Assembly: GCF_013426205.1 (NCBI RefSeq)
Contig: NC_089423.1
Coordinates: forward strand, 2,852,001 to 2,916,000
Direction: 5' to 3'
Source of the DNA: Metarhizium brunneum
Lineage: Eukaryota > Ascomycota > Sordariomycetes > Hypocreales > Clavicipitaceae
DNA length: 64,000 nt
Below are positions 11,238 to 23,727 of the stretch, piece after piece (within the stretch, counting starts at the first letter, position 1; each line of letters begins with the position of its first letter). The position numbers were made by a program, and so were the translations under genes. The notes beneath the pieces were generated by a model, which saw only the letters and a list, made by a program, of their open reading frames with translations, searched no databases and was not told the DNA's origin.

Positions 11238-13278
11238 ATGGGAGCTGATATGGCGTCCCAAAATTCCGAAACGACCCCTGCCAAGCTCAGTGCGCCCAAG
11301 GACAAGAAGTGTCCTTATTGCAAGCAAGCTTTTACCTCCTCTTCGCTCGGCCGGCATCTCGACCTCTACATCAAAGAAAAGAATCCCAAACCACCAGATG
11401 GCCTTCACGATGTGGAAGCTATACGGAAGCTGCGAGGAGGCATTACGAGGCGGCAAGCCCGCGGCTCTCTCGGTGCGCGCAAGGATTCGACTCCCGCTGG
11501 AACACCAAGACCTGTCCCGAAACGGGAAACTCCCAACCAAGAGATTGAGCCAATGGGTGCTGACCCCATGCCGAAAGACGGCACTTATGCAGCTGACTCG
11601 TCTTTTGGCAAGTTCCCCTTTGTGCCGAGGTGGGAAGCTACTGGCGTCATCAATGATATTCCCCCCAGGGGCTCTTGGGATGGGGATGCCGGATCAGATC
11701 CAGCGAAACGCCCGCCAATGCAAAGGACAGTAAGCAAGCAAGCAGTCCAAAAGGCACAATTCGATCTGAAGCAGAAGCTGTCAGATGCTACGGACAACGC
11801 CCGAGCTGCAGAACTTGCCCTGCGAGAGCTTCTGGGCTCGTGGAGGGCAGCCAAGTATGTGTCTGTCTTGTTCCTGTAAAATGAGACCAACTTTCCAGAA
11901 TTACGCTCTAACATGTTATAGACAACACATTGATAATAGCTCCATGCCATTTGGTTTTGATCCCCTCTCTCTCGACTTTCCAGCTCTTACACTACAGTGC
12001 TTGCATCCGCCGCCAACCCTGTTTTCTTCCACACAGCATCCTACGTCTACATCTTGGTCCGTGCAATCTCCGGGACAGCGAGAGTTTAAAGCCTTGAGGT
12101 CATACTTCAATGAGGAGTTCAGAGCTTGGAAAGTGACGTGTGCAGCTGCCACAACCGCGGCGTCTGAGGAACTCGCCTACCCCCCAACAGGGCATTTGCA
12201 CAAGGACACCCGTGACGCTGTTAAAAAGGCCGAGAAAACAGCGGGAAATTTAGAGAAGCAGGTGGAAGAACACCTGCAATCCGCATACGCTGTGTGGGAT
12301 TCGCTGCCTGGGCAGCGGCAACAAGAGCTTTGGATCCTAGAACTTGCGCGTGGGGTTGGCAGGAAGCACAAGGAAATGGAAATCATAAAGGAGCAGCAGC
12401 ATCGATTGAAACAAGAGAATGCACACTTAAAGATGCAGATTGATCAGCTGAATCGCCTGCAACAGCCCCGCGAGTTCAAGCTCCTGTCACCGTCGACTAT
12501 CCCGATAGATCGCGATGTGATTAGTTATGCATATGAGCAAGGCGTGAGAGGTGGCAAGATTGTCGGCTTCGACATGGAGGACCGCCACGTGGATATCGCA
12601 ACAGTTGTCGCCAAGTCGATTGAAAGGTGGAAGAACGTAATTGTGTCGACTCGTGTAACCTCGAGTGGAATGAGTGCACAACGGCCATTGGATCAACCAG
12701 CTCAAACACCGGTCAACTTGAATAGTCCATCGAGTTCACAATCGCAAGGTCTGTCTCAGACGACGCAGCAGCAGCAGCAGCAACAACAACAAAACAATCA
12801 ATCTCCAGCTCAAACCAATAACCCTAGCGAAAAGAGATTGTCCACAGCTAGTACGTCTGGACGTATCAGCGAAAACACGGCCCCATCCACCAGCACGACT
12901 GGACCACCGTCGATCGCGGAGGAGGAAGAAGGAGATCAAAACGATGATGTCAGTGATCAGGATGCGGATGCCGAGATGGAAGACGACGATAGCTTTGCCA
13001 TTATGAATGCCTCTCCAGCAAAGCATGCCCACGCACCAATGCAACAAACTGCGGCGCTTGAAGTCCCACGGACCCGAGGGCTTGTCCAACAACAAGGAGC
13101 TTCACCAGACATGCGGTTCATGATGCAAAATGGAGCGGTGAGTCCTGTTGGCCGGTCAGCTATGACAATGACTAGGCCAATGCCAAATATGAACATGCCA
13201 ATGCAGGGAAATCATATGCATGGTAGTGACATGCCCATGATGCAACAAGTACGTGGAGACATGTACATGGAGCAATGA
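11238..13278 (+). CDS. Uncharacterised fungal protein with degenerate zinc finger, coiled coil and poly-Q
   Basis: Two exons, 11238-11854 and 11922-13278, joined by a GTATGT..TAG intron; 657 residues. I do not recognise a named function. Near the N-terminus is CPYC-x11-H (C25, C28, H40), like a C2HC-type finger, but the expected fourth ligand is not evident. A conserved-looking basic stretch follows (AIRKLRGGITRRQ). The middle has a segment near residues 350-390 predicted to be coiled coil (KEQQHRLKQENAHLKMQ), then DVISYAYEQG and IVGFDMEDRH motifs. The C-terminal third is low complexity: nine consecutive Q near 488, an acidic EEEEGDQNDD tract and a Met/Pro/Asn-rich tail. Nuclear location is plausible but inferred. 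A polyadenylation-type AATAAA lies at 13363. The alternative start 63 bases upstream adds nothing conserved. Confidence 0.8.
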
Positions 13279-13820
13279 CCTGCTAAGGTAGCCTCTATAG
13301 CAGTAAGATGCTAAAGGGACTGCCAAGAGTGAACATTTCTGACCATGGAGGCGTGGTTGAAGAATAAAATCCAAAATGGTGCTGGGAGAAAAGACCCAGA
13401 GAAAAGTTCGATGAATTTACCCATTTATACGATCCGCGGACATTGTAATGAATAAGGAACCATTTTATTTTGGCGGCTTCTGCAGCTGCTCATGATGTGT
13501 TAGTATGAACAACAAAAGTTTTGAGTTAGAACTTTCCAAGCCTTCGGTTCTATTTTCATTTTTCTTTCAGAATTAGGTTCGTCTGCATACTGGGCGGGTG
13601 GGTACGCATGTTAACGAGAACCAAGACTTTAATGCAAATACATTCTATTTTGTGGGACACATGAATCTAAAGAAAGAAAATTGAGTCGAGAGACGATGTA
13701 GCCAACCCGGTATCTATGTGCACCCACCCGTCTTTTTGTTCCCCCTTTATTCTACAACGATGTTGCCTCGTTCTTTTACTTTGTACAATATTAATACATT
13801 TTCAAGCGCTGCCTGGCTGA
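13279..13820. other. Convergent 3' intergenic region
   Basis: 542 bases between two convergent genes. It holds AATAAA at 13363-13368 for the plus-strand gene and TTTATT at 13746-13751, which reads AATAAA on the minus strand for COX15. Otherwise AT-rich with nothing else recognised. Confidence 0.6.
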
Positions 13821-15318
13821 TTATTGCTTGAGCTGCTTTAGTCGCTGCTCAATCATGCGCAGCGTTGGCCTGGGTACTCTCAGCCGATGTGCCAGGACCA
13901 GGGCGCCTGTCAAGACAGCGAGGCTACCAGCCTGGTGAGCTGCGGCCAGGGGGACCGGCACCATGTAAATCAGCGTGGATATACCGAGGGCAACCTGCAT
14001 GGAAGCAAGATGAACTAGGCCTGTAGCTCCCTTTTTTGCATCCTTGGGCAGAGCGGCAGCGACACGACCCGTCCGGGAGTAGGCAAAGAGGGCTAAAATG
14101 GCACAGAACGTCGAAACGGCGAGAATGCGATGGTCCATTTGCACGGTGCTGGGGTTCTCGAGTATGTTGCGCCACCAGAGGTCAGAGCCATCTTCCTTGC
14201 GGCAGTAAAATTTGTCCCAGAGCTCGGCTTTCGGTGGTGTCAGGCCTAGACCCATCTTGGGGAATTCATTGTAGATGAGGCCCGCGTCGAGGCCGGCAAC
14301 CAGGGCTCCAGACATGATGGTGATGAAGGTGAGGGTTGCAAGTGCAAAGACGGAGCGGCGGAAGGCATTCAGCGCAGGGTTCTGGAGGGCCCGAAGCGCC
14401 GACATGGCGGCTTTGGGGTCGGCAAGGAGTCGGTGCGTGCGGAGGATAGCCAGGCCGGAGAGGAGCATCCACGAGTAGCAGACGAATGCGGTGGCCAGAT
14501 GTGCAGTGAGGCGGTATTGCGAGACGCGAGGGTGCGAGCCGGGGGCGAACAAGTCGTCCTTTAGACCGGACTTGACCATCCACCAGCCGATGAAGCCTTG
14601 GAAGCCGATTAGTGCGGATATGCCTACGAGGTTGAAGGCCATCTTGGTAGTGACTCTCCGGCGGGCGATGAGGTACACGGTGGGTAGGACGAAGGATAAT
14701 CCAATGAAGCGGCCCCAGACACGATGTGCCCATTCCATAAAGTAGATCTTTTTGAATTCATCAATGGTCATGTGTGGGTTGAGAAGCTTGAATTCGGGGG
14801 ACGCTCGGTATTTCTCGAATTCGGAGTTCCAGTCTTCCTGAGACATGGGAGGTAGTGAACCGGTAACGGGACGCCATTCCGTGATGCTAAGTCTACAATT
14901 TGATTGGATGTTAGACGGACCATGCTTGTGAAAATTTACCGAGGTAGTAATGGGTTGATATTGCGTACCCAGATTCAGTCAACCTCGTCAGACCTCCCCA
15001 GACGACGATACCAAACACACTGACGGCGCTACCAATCAACCAATATGCCACACTCTTGGGGTTTGTTTTAGGCAAAGCCGTCTTGGAGAGTTCCTGGGCG
15101 TGCATAGATGCAGATCGGGAAGCAACATGGTCGGCCATTGTTCCCAGCGGCGTCGTGGGTTTCGCGTCCGCAAAGCTTCGAGATCGTACGACATTCAGAA
15201 TGCGCGATGCGAACCGCGGCCGTGACGCAGCGGTTTGTCGGAGGCATTGGTTGCAGACGAAGAACCTGGAGGGAGCCTGTAGGGCTACCCTCCTTATTCC
15301 AGGAACAATGAGAGCCAT
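13821..15318 (-). CDS. COX15: COX15, heme A synthase
   Basis: Two exons, 15318-14969 and 14892-13821, with a GTACGC..TAG intron inside the ESG|LSITEW motif; 473 residues. The protein oxidises the C8 methyl of heme O to the formyl group of heme A in the mitochondrial inner membrane, needed for cytochrome c oxidase. The N-terminal ~50 residues are basic and hydroxylated like a mitochondrial presequence. Multiple membrane spans follow, with the family motifs WGGLTRLTESGLSITEW, EWAHRVWGR, TAHLATAF, QMDHRILA and AAHQAGSL, which supply the conserved histidines. Length agrees with fungal COX15. It diverges from UTP14 across 305 bp. Confidence 0.96.
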
Positions 15319-15623
15319 GCTGCCGTGACGCCGATGGCAACCAGCGACAAGAAGACAGAGGTGCGATGGGCGACGGGTATTCGGAGGAAAAGTCCGTGGT
15401 TCCCGATGTCTGACCACAGTCGAACATGAACGTAGGCGGAAATAAGAGTGAGCTGATAGGTGGGACCGCGACCCAAGGGTCCCCGCCAAATAGTGGCTGC
15501 TCACCGCCAATTTTTTTTAAGGCCGGCAGAAAATTGGTGCAAGAGTCTTTCTTCACTGCCGCCACCAAAATCGTCACCACGATTACAAGGACAAGAACAG
15601 AACGGCCATTTGTTTCCAACAAA
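15319..15623. promoter_or_regulatory. Divergent promoter between COX15 and UTP14
   Basis: The two start codons are 305 bases apart and point away from each other, so both promoters must lie here. CCAAT is present near 15513 on the plus strand and ATTGG near 15533. No canonical TATA was seen. Co-regulation of the two genes is inference. Confidence 0.6.
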
Positions 15624-18445
15624 ATGCCGGGACGACAATCGCATGGCCGGTCATTGATGGCCGCGCCCAAGGCCAAAGCGGGCGGGAAAAAGGGCTCCAA
15701 GGCGAGGTCGCAGAAGAATGCTCTCAATGCCTTTGGAATTGCGCAGGATATGTACCCCACGAAATACAAGAGAACGCCGCGAGCAAGGGAACTCGATGCC
15801 GAAATTGAGAGAAAACATGGACGAGACGAGGCTGGCGAGGACGAAGACGAAGACGAAGATGAGGAAGAGCAGCCCCGAAGAAAGAAAGCCAAGGGCCCAT
15901 CACGGGCAGATGGCGATGGCGAGGATGGCAGTGACAGTGAAGGCAATGAATGGCGCCTGGGCGGTTTGAGGGACGACGACGAAGATTCTGAAATAGAGAG
16001 CGATGATGCATTTGGAGATAGTGACAATGAGAAATTTGAGGAGTATTCATTCCGAGGCAGCAAGTCGAAGCCTGTACGTTACCGGAAAGTTGTACGACAT
16101 ACGTGGGCTCTGCTAATGATCTAACAGCAGGATGACGACTCAGAAGATGACTCGAATGATGACGAAGGAGAGACTCTTGGCGCAGATGCTATTGATTTGG
16201 CGACCGCTCTGGATCAGTGGGAGGAGGAATCAGATGACGAGCCCGAGGCGGACGACGAATCTGGCTCTGGGGACTCAGAAGAGGACGGAGACGAGTCGGA
16301 GGAGGATGCCGAGTCTGATGATGACGAAAGTGAAGACGATGATGATACCGAAGCTGACCCCGAAAAATTGAATGCGTTGAAGGGACTCATTTCACAGTAC
16401 GGTGGCGAAAATGATGACGACAAAACGAAGTCGAGCGCCGGACAAAAGCTTTCTCTCAAAGACTTGGGTCTCTCAGGACTGAATGATCCATTAATGAAGA
16501 AGTCCCTCAAGCTGATGAACAAGGAAACCAAAGAGAAGCGACCCGGGGTCGCTCAGAAATTGGCTGTGCCACTCTCCCGACGTGAGCAAGGTCGGCTGGA
16601 CCGAAGCGTTGCATACGAAAAGACCAATGAGACCCTAGATAAATGGACGGAAACTGTCAAGCAGAACCGCAGAGCCGAGCATATTGTGTTCCCGCTTCCT
16701 CAAAATTCAGCCACGGCCGGCCTAGACACTTCGGAGATTCAGCCTCTCAGCTCAGCCAAGCCCAGCAACGAGCTCGAATCTGCCATCATGTCTATCATGG
16801 AACAGAGCGGTCTTTCTATGAACAAGGAGCCCAAGCCCAAACCTCAAGAGTACGACGACGAGGGTAACTTGCTCTCACGGAAAGAAGTCCTGGCCCGAAA
16901 ACGAATGGAGCGAGAACTTAATTCCAGAGAAGCAAAGCGAGCCAAGCGCATCAAAAAGATTAAGAGCAAAGCATATCACAGAGTTCACCGAAAACAACGG
17001 GAACGCGACGAAATGGCTGCCAAGGAAGCTATGGAGGAAGCCGGAGAGATTGACTCCGAAGAGGAGAGAGAAGCACAGGACCGCCGACGCGCCTTAGAAC
17101 GTGTTGGCCAGCGACACAAGGAGAGCAAATGGGCCAAGATTGGATCCAAGGCGAAGCGTGCCGTCTGGGACGATGACTTCCGCACCGGCTTGACAGAAAT
17201 GGCAAGAAAGGACGAAGAGCTTCGTCGACGAAAAGAAGGCAAGGCGGGCGTCGACGGCGACTCTGACTCCGATGCAACCAGTAGTTCGGGCAGTGATGAC
17301 GAGGACGATATTCGACGCCAGCTAAGGGAGCTGGAAGAGGACGACGACGAGCCTCAGTCAAAATTGATGAGCATGAAATTCATGCAGAAGGCCGAAGCGG
17401 CCAAGAAACAAGCAAATGACGACATGATTCGTCAAATCCGCCGCGACCTGGATGGCGACTCGGCAGACGACTCCGACGATATGCAAGCCGACGACGAGGT
17501 CGGCCGCAGAAGCTACGGCACAGCAGACTCATCCGCCAAACCCGCCCTCGACACATCAACCCGTGCGCCCAAACGCAGCCGAGTGCCAGGGCCCCAAGAT
17601 ACAGACGTCGACATCATCATCAACAACACCACCGCCACCACGAAGCAGCCACCAGAACCTTCATCCTCCACAACAGGCGCCTGGTCACGCGGCGAAACCC
17701 GGCGCAAGAAATCCGCCCCCTTGCGCGGCGAAGACCTCGATCTGAGCGCCAACGTCCTCGTCGCCTCGCAGCCAAAATCCAGACCTACAAACAGCAACAG
17801 CAACCGCGACAGCGACAGCCGCAAAAACGACAGCGACGAAGATGGCTCCGAAGCAGAGCAGCACATGCCCCTCGCCATCCGGGACCAGGCCCTCGTGGCA
17901 CGCGCCTTTGCAGGAGACGAAGTGGTCGCCGAGTTCGCCCGCGAAAAAGGCGAAATCGCCGAAGCAGACGACGACAAGGTCATCGACAATACCCTTCCGG
18001 GATGGGGGTCCTGGGTCGGCGACGGCGTCAGCAATCGCGAGAAAAAGAGGCACCAGGGCCGCTTCCTGACAAAAGTAGAGGGCATCAAGAAGAAGGACAG
18101 GAAGGACGCCAAGCTGGACAGGGTGATTATCAATGAGAAGAGGATCAAAAAGGTACAGTCGTTGGCCCTCCCCCCCAAATTCCCCGCCGACCGTTTATCG
18201 CCCCATTTCATTACGGCATCTTGCCTGGGAAGCAGTTGGACTAACAAGACAATGCAACGTAGAATGATCGCTACCTCGCGACCCAGCTCCCTCATCCTTT
18301 TGAGTCAAGGGCCCAATATGAGAGGTCGCTTAGATTACCTGTCGGACCGGAATGGATGACCAAGGAAACCTTCCAGGATAGCACAAAGCCAAGGGTTCTC
18401 ATGAAACAGGGCATTATTGCGCCAATGTCGAAGCCAACTGCCTAG
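15624..18445 (+). CDS. UTP14: UTP14, U3 snoRNP / SSU processome component
   Basis: Three exons, 15624-16073, 16131-18152 and 18263-18445; 884 residues. Utp14 belongs to the small-subunit processome, activates the helicase Dhr1 and is needed for 18S pre-rRNA cleavage in the nucleolus. Seen here: a basic N-terminus, several very acidic tracts between about residues 60 and 240, and the conserved core RREQGRLDRSVAYEKT. Further on come basic KRIKKIKSKAYHR, the GWGSWVG motif and the C-terminal block ending in GPEWMTKETFQDSTKPRVLMKQG split by the last intron. Length matches fungal Utp14. An AATAAA lies at 18554. The last intron interrupts the conserved C-terminal domain, so the reading frame that stops at 18359 without splicing is wrong. 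Confidence 0.95.
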
Positions 18446-18847
18446 GCTGTTTGGCCATGACAATATTTTATGGGTTGGATTTTCATGGCAACACGTATAG
18501 ACGACATGTATCTATAGAAGAAGCATTTCATGGCCAATGTGACTGGATAAGAAAATAAATTTGATGCCTCAACGCCGTAATACAAAAAAACTCAGTTGTC
18601 ATTCAACAACTGCACAAACATAAAGAGAACCCCGTCTAGCGAGCTAGACATGGCGGCGTAGAGCCATGGCACCGAGCCAAAAGTTGACAGCGTTTCTGCA
18701 CTTCCTAGTTTTTTAACCCCCTACCCAAACCCTGATTTCATCAACAAAAAAAAAAATACATAGTCTTGGCAGAATTATAACGTATTCAAAGACTGCTTTT
18801 CCCGCCACTATATCCAAATTTGCTGGACGCATTTTGGATTGTGACCA
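18446..18847. other. Convergent 3' intergenic region (UTP14 / CAX)
   Basis: 402 bases, AT-rich, with AATAAA at 18554-18559 for UTP14 and A-runs near 18583 and 18745. Nothing else recognised. Confidence 0.55.
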
Positions 18848-20539
18848 TCATGAGGATTTACCCAGCAATTGAGCAAAGCTCCCGTCAAAGGCGTCGCTGG
18901 GCGTTGCGTAAAAGGCGACAGCGATAATAAGGTATAAACCCAAAAGCATGGCTCCTTCGAGATAATTAGATTTGCCATCTTGGACGGTGTATGTGACGAC
19001 TAGAACCGATACGGCAAATGCGACGGTTTGGACTAGACATGTTATCAGCGTTATTCGTATTTTTAAAGAATGATAGGGGTGTTGCCAGGGACGAAGCTTA
19101 CAAGTCTCAAAGTGCAACGACATTGGCTGCCCGATAATCCATCCAACAATGACCAGGAAAGGAGTAACACCAAGAGCAATCTGGATGCTAGAGCCAATGG
19201 CAACAGCCATAGCGAGGTCCATCTTGTCGCGGAGGGCCACAACCACAGCAGTGACGTGCTCAGCAGCGTTGCCAACGATAGGAATCAGAATCAGACCAAT
19301 AAACGCCTTGCTGATATTCGCACTCTCGACTATATCATCGATGGTTCCGACAAGGTACTCGGCGCAAATGGCCACCAGGACCGTAACAACAACCAGAACA
19401 ATGCCGGCAGCAACAGGTCCAATGCTGGCATCTTCCTCCTCCTCGCCTTCTTGTTGAGTTTCTTCATCAAAAAGGTTGCTGTGGGTTCGCAGTTGGAAAA
19501 CGAGGTACATGATATAAAGTAGCAACAGAATAATGGCAGTGCCTCGTGACAGAATCAGAATGCTACTATTCTTGTCTTGCGATCCGTTCTGAGCTAGGAC
19601 AGCATAAAGCTAAAAGACAGAGTCAGCAACAGAGGGCCTTGAACAGGTACCACGACTGGCGCAATATACTACTTACGGCTGCGGGAATGACAAGAGAGGC
19701 AGAGGATAGCGTCATGAGGGAGCATGTCGTCTGGGCGACGGCGGCGGAGAAAGACTGCTCCCTGCCGTCTCCATTGGTGCCTCGGTGTACTAATCCACCA
19801 AAAAGGAAGCACATTCCCATAACAAGAAGCAAGTTGGACAAGATGGAACCAAGCATTGATGACTGCACGACCACAATCTGGCCATCTTTCAGGGCGACAA
19901 TGCTGACCTGTAATATGATAAGAATAGTCAGCTCTGATATATTTGCTTCCTCAGATGCAAGCCGAGAACCACATAGATGGCACATACAATCAATTCCACA
20001 GCGTTTCCAAATGTTGCGTTCAGCAAGCCGCCCATGGCCTGGCCCAATTTACTCGCAAGCATTTCGGTGGCAAAGGAGAGAACCGCAGCAAGTGGGATGA
20101 TGGCTAAGAAGTTGATGGTGAAGACGGCGGTTGGGTTCCAGTTGAGCGCGCCAGCCACGATGCCGATAGGGACCATTACGAGGAGGAAGTTGACATAGCC
20201 TACGCATCGTGAGCAGGTTAGTCGTAAGTACAGCGGAGAGACAGCGATAATAGGCAATCAACCTCGATATATAAATATATAGAGTCAATTCTAGGCCGTA
20301 CTGGGGAGAGACTTACCGCTCAGGAGGGTCACTTTGGTGACATGCCAGGTATACGCGGCGCTGCGCACCGCGATTGATTCGCTGTCATTTCCGGGAGTAT
20401 GCTCTCTATCAAATAGAAAGGTCCTGACGCCGGTTTTGTGCTGGTGCTGAGTATGATTGCCAGCCTGAGCCGACGAAGCAGACTCGCCATTAATTAGCGG
20501 CGTTTGCTCGTTGGCAAAGCGATTAGATCTGGAAGACAT
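18848..20539 (-). CDS. Vacuolar Ca2+/H+ antiporter, CAX family
   Basis: Five exons: 20539-20317, 20199-19988, 19907-19677, 19609-19102 and 19032-18848; 452 residues, all junctions GT..AG. CAX proteins exchange cytosolic Ca2+ (and Mn2+) for vacuolar protons. The N-terminal ~60 residues are hydrophilic, followed by about eleven hydrophobic spans in two halves. The two signature alpha repeats are present as [12 protein letters not shown] and [13 protein letters not shown]. An acidic linker ([15 protein letters not shown]) separates the halves, as in yeast Vcx1. Splicing of introns two to four restores the motifs, which supports the model. The exact yeast counterpart is not assigned because fungi carry several CAX paralogues. 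Confidence 0.93.
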
Positions 20540-23500
20540 TTGGCGATAGAGCTTTTTAGACGACTGGTTGACTGCGGTATAAGCAAATGTGAATTAGCAT
20601 CAACTGACTGCCGATTTGAAACAGTAGACAAACTACTGCCACAGCTTCTCGATTCGTGCACGGCTTTCGAGGTTGGTCGAGACCGTCCTTGACTGGAGGA
20701 GGACCGGGGAGAAACGAGATGCCGAGCTGCTCTTGCCGATAATATCGGGGTAAAGCAACGCTCGCGAGGGACACAGGGATTGAGAAAGCTCGTGAGAGAT
20801 TGGAGACGAGCCTTGGTGTCTCTGGCGACAGTGAACAACTGTCGAGAAATACACTAGGTGTGAGAACGAAAGGGAAGGGCGAGAACGGAAACCTGACCAA
20901 GGGCCAGCAAAAGCTGCCAGGATGCCGGAGGATACAAAAATATGGAGCGAGACGTTGGGGTATTGACAGGGAGCAGGCAAAGAGTCGAGAGGAATACGTG
21001 TAGATGTATTTGCAGGTGGGGAGTGACGAAGGGATATGGTAGGAGGCGTGATAACTACTACCTAGGTAATAACCAAGCATTTCTGGACATTCTGATGAAC
21101 ATCCGGGTATCTGGCGCCAGTAGTCTATTTTTGTGGCGTCCAGTGAGAGGCAAGTGAAGTGAGGGTGTGTGGATGGGGAACGGGGGTTGTTTGAAACGAG
21201 GGCATCTCGAAAGAACAATCGTGGCCATGGTTTCAGGCATGGACTGGTCCAACAAACGCGACAGAGGCCAGTGCCATCGCCCTGGACCTGGACAGCAACA
21301 AGACTGGGAGGCCCGGCCATGATGGTGAGTATCACAAGCATCTCACATCACCAAGCCAGTAGTTGGAGGGCTGGTGGACGGTATTTGAACAGGCTGCCGC
21401 GGAAGAGGCGGAATACATGTAATAGCGATGATGGTGGTGGCTATGACAATAATGAGAACTGAGACTGAACTTACACAATCCGCCAAAGACCATTGCTTCG
21501 GTCGCCTCGAATTGGCCGACGTAGAGGAGAGGCAGGGGGCCTTTGTTCGCGATGAGGTTTTGAGGTTTGATCTCAGAGCTCCAGACAGACAAGCTCTACT
21601 CCGTATACAACAGAGTGTGGGTGGGATCAACGGGGGGGAGGACGGCTAGGATAGCGGCACAATGGGTCGTGTTCGGTGTTGCTCGTGCTCAGACGTTTGG
21701 GGGTGGGAGGGCGGAAATGAAGGCCAACAAAGCGGCGTGGTTGACGTGACGATGGACGTTGATATGGATGTTTGGTGGGTGGTGTCGGCGGTGGTGGAGG
21801 AGGAACATGAGGCTCATAAAAGAGCGAGGCCTCAATCAATTGCTTGACGGTGTTTCGTGGAGCTGGCGGCGAGCTAACTGGGAGCTAGGCGAGCATCACA
21901 GCTAGCAGCAGCTCCCCAATGCCTTAAAGTTGGTAGCGACCAGGCTGGAGCTTCACGTTTCAGGCATAGCGTCGCTGCTGCAGCGGCTGCTGTTTGGTCA
22001 AGGTTGCAAGCCGCCGCCGCCTCCTCCACTCATGTGCTGTCGGTCCATCGCCCTCGCAACAAAGAGTTTGACCCATCTCACGCGATCGTGTCTTGGCCTT
22101 GCAGCTGCATGCGAGAAAATGGCCCCGGGCCCCTGGTCCTTGTCACCGGTCCCTGGCCAGCCTTGGAGGCCTCCTTCCGACGTCACACCGTCGACATCTC
22201 AACCATCCTCGGAGGTGGTAAATTCACACACCAGACAGGCCGCGCCAGTCATGGTTTTTGTTTGCGTCGTCGTCGTCGTCGCCGCCGCCGCCGCCAAGAG
22301 GCAAATGCTGTAGTACGACCAGTACGGTTGACGTCGACGTGTTTGCGAGCTTCCGGCTGTACCGCCTCGCGTCCAAGTTTAGGGGTCAATTGGTGAATCA
22401 ATTGGACGACAACTCCGTACCCACTCGTGGCCTTGACAAGGGTCCCAGCGCATCTTTGCCGCGTCGTGGGCTGCCTCGCGCCACTCGACGCCAAAAAAGA
22501 GAGTCAGTCTGTCTTCACCTCATTTGCATCACTGACATCAGCCTGCAGCAACCAAATCTTGTCCTTGGTTTGCGATCTCTCGGTCTCCTAACTGTGCCAT
22601 TTAACTGCCGAGTCCACAATCAAGTACCAGACATCATCTGTCAATTTCAAGCAGCCCCGGCCATTCGAGACAGTCCAGAGTACAACCACTTGAGCAGCAG
22701 CGGTGGCTATGCCTTGAGCGCAGCCACTTTGTGCCTCGTTCTTCGCAATGCTCATCGAGGCGTTTATTAATGCATTATGATCTGCTCTTTGCAGGGCCGG
22801 TCATTGATTTTGATTTTTTAATGTTTTACTTTTGCCCCCTCCAATGGCACGGCACCCATCATCAGACCCTTCATGGCTTGAGAGGCTCAGAGCCAAGGGC
22901 CCAGGCCAACCATGGCGGCCCATATGCCTCGGTACCCCATACTCGCGTACTCTCAAGCATGTTACTCTGCCCCAAGGTACCTGTACTTAGACAGGCTATG
23001 CACTTAGCCCTTAGCCTTTACTTCAAGCCTCCCAAACTCCAAATAAAGTAGAAAATAAGCTCCTTGGGGAGCAGGGGCCTAAATCCCCTAACCGTGTGGC
23101 TCATGGCTCCCAGCTCCCAGCTCCCAGCTCCATTAGCCAGATTTGGCAGCATCGCTTTGATTCTGGATGAACTCGTGTCAAATGAGGCTGTGTCACCCCG
23201 TCACAACCCGTGCTCCTACTCGACTGTAGGTGCTCTTTTGGAACACGCACAGCCAGCTGTGAGTCTGTGACTTCCTAAAGCATCAACTAATCTCTCACGT
23301 CGTACATCAAACCTTAACCGTCCCCTCGAGAATTCAAATGATTGCACCTTTCATAAAATGGCCCAATACCAGCCTCATCGCACTGCAGTCGTCAGCCTGC
23401 AATGAATTCGTGCTATTACATTTCTGTTCTAGAAATAAATGGCATCGGAGCCTTGAGTCACACCAGTTGGAGTGGTGTAACCCGTACAATTTCGCATCGC

Positions 23501-23727
23501 AGTCCATTTTCTACTCTGCCATCTATTTTTGCAAATCCAACGGTGAGCCCATCTAAACAAACTTTCTACAGTCATGCTCATGTTAATAAGACAAATGAGC
23601 CCTTGCCTGACGCGATTCGCTAATCTATACCAATATGTATATCCCAATACAGCAATTTCTTGACACCTCAGAGGCCACCCAGTGCTGTTTCCTAGTCAGC
23701 AAGCGCTCAACTCAGAATCTTGTGTCA
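20540..23727. other. Intergenic region (3.2 kb), no supportable gene
   Basis: No coding frame with a recognisable domain. It contains one TACTCCGTA 9-mer at 21597-21605, an ACCTAGGTA element near 21060 and a trinucleotide microsatellite at 22265-22295. Its left end must hold the CAX promoter; the right end is the 3' side of the GH81 gene. Confidence 0.55.
22265..22295. repeat. CGT/CGC trinucleotide microsatellite
   Basis: Five CGT units run directly into five to six CGC units. It creates spurious poly-Arg, poly-Val or poly-Ala frames. No gene model supports coding use. Confidence 0.8.
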
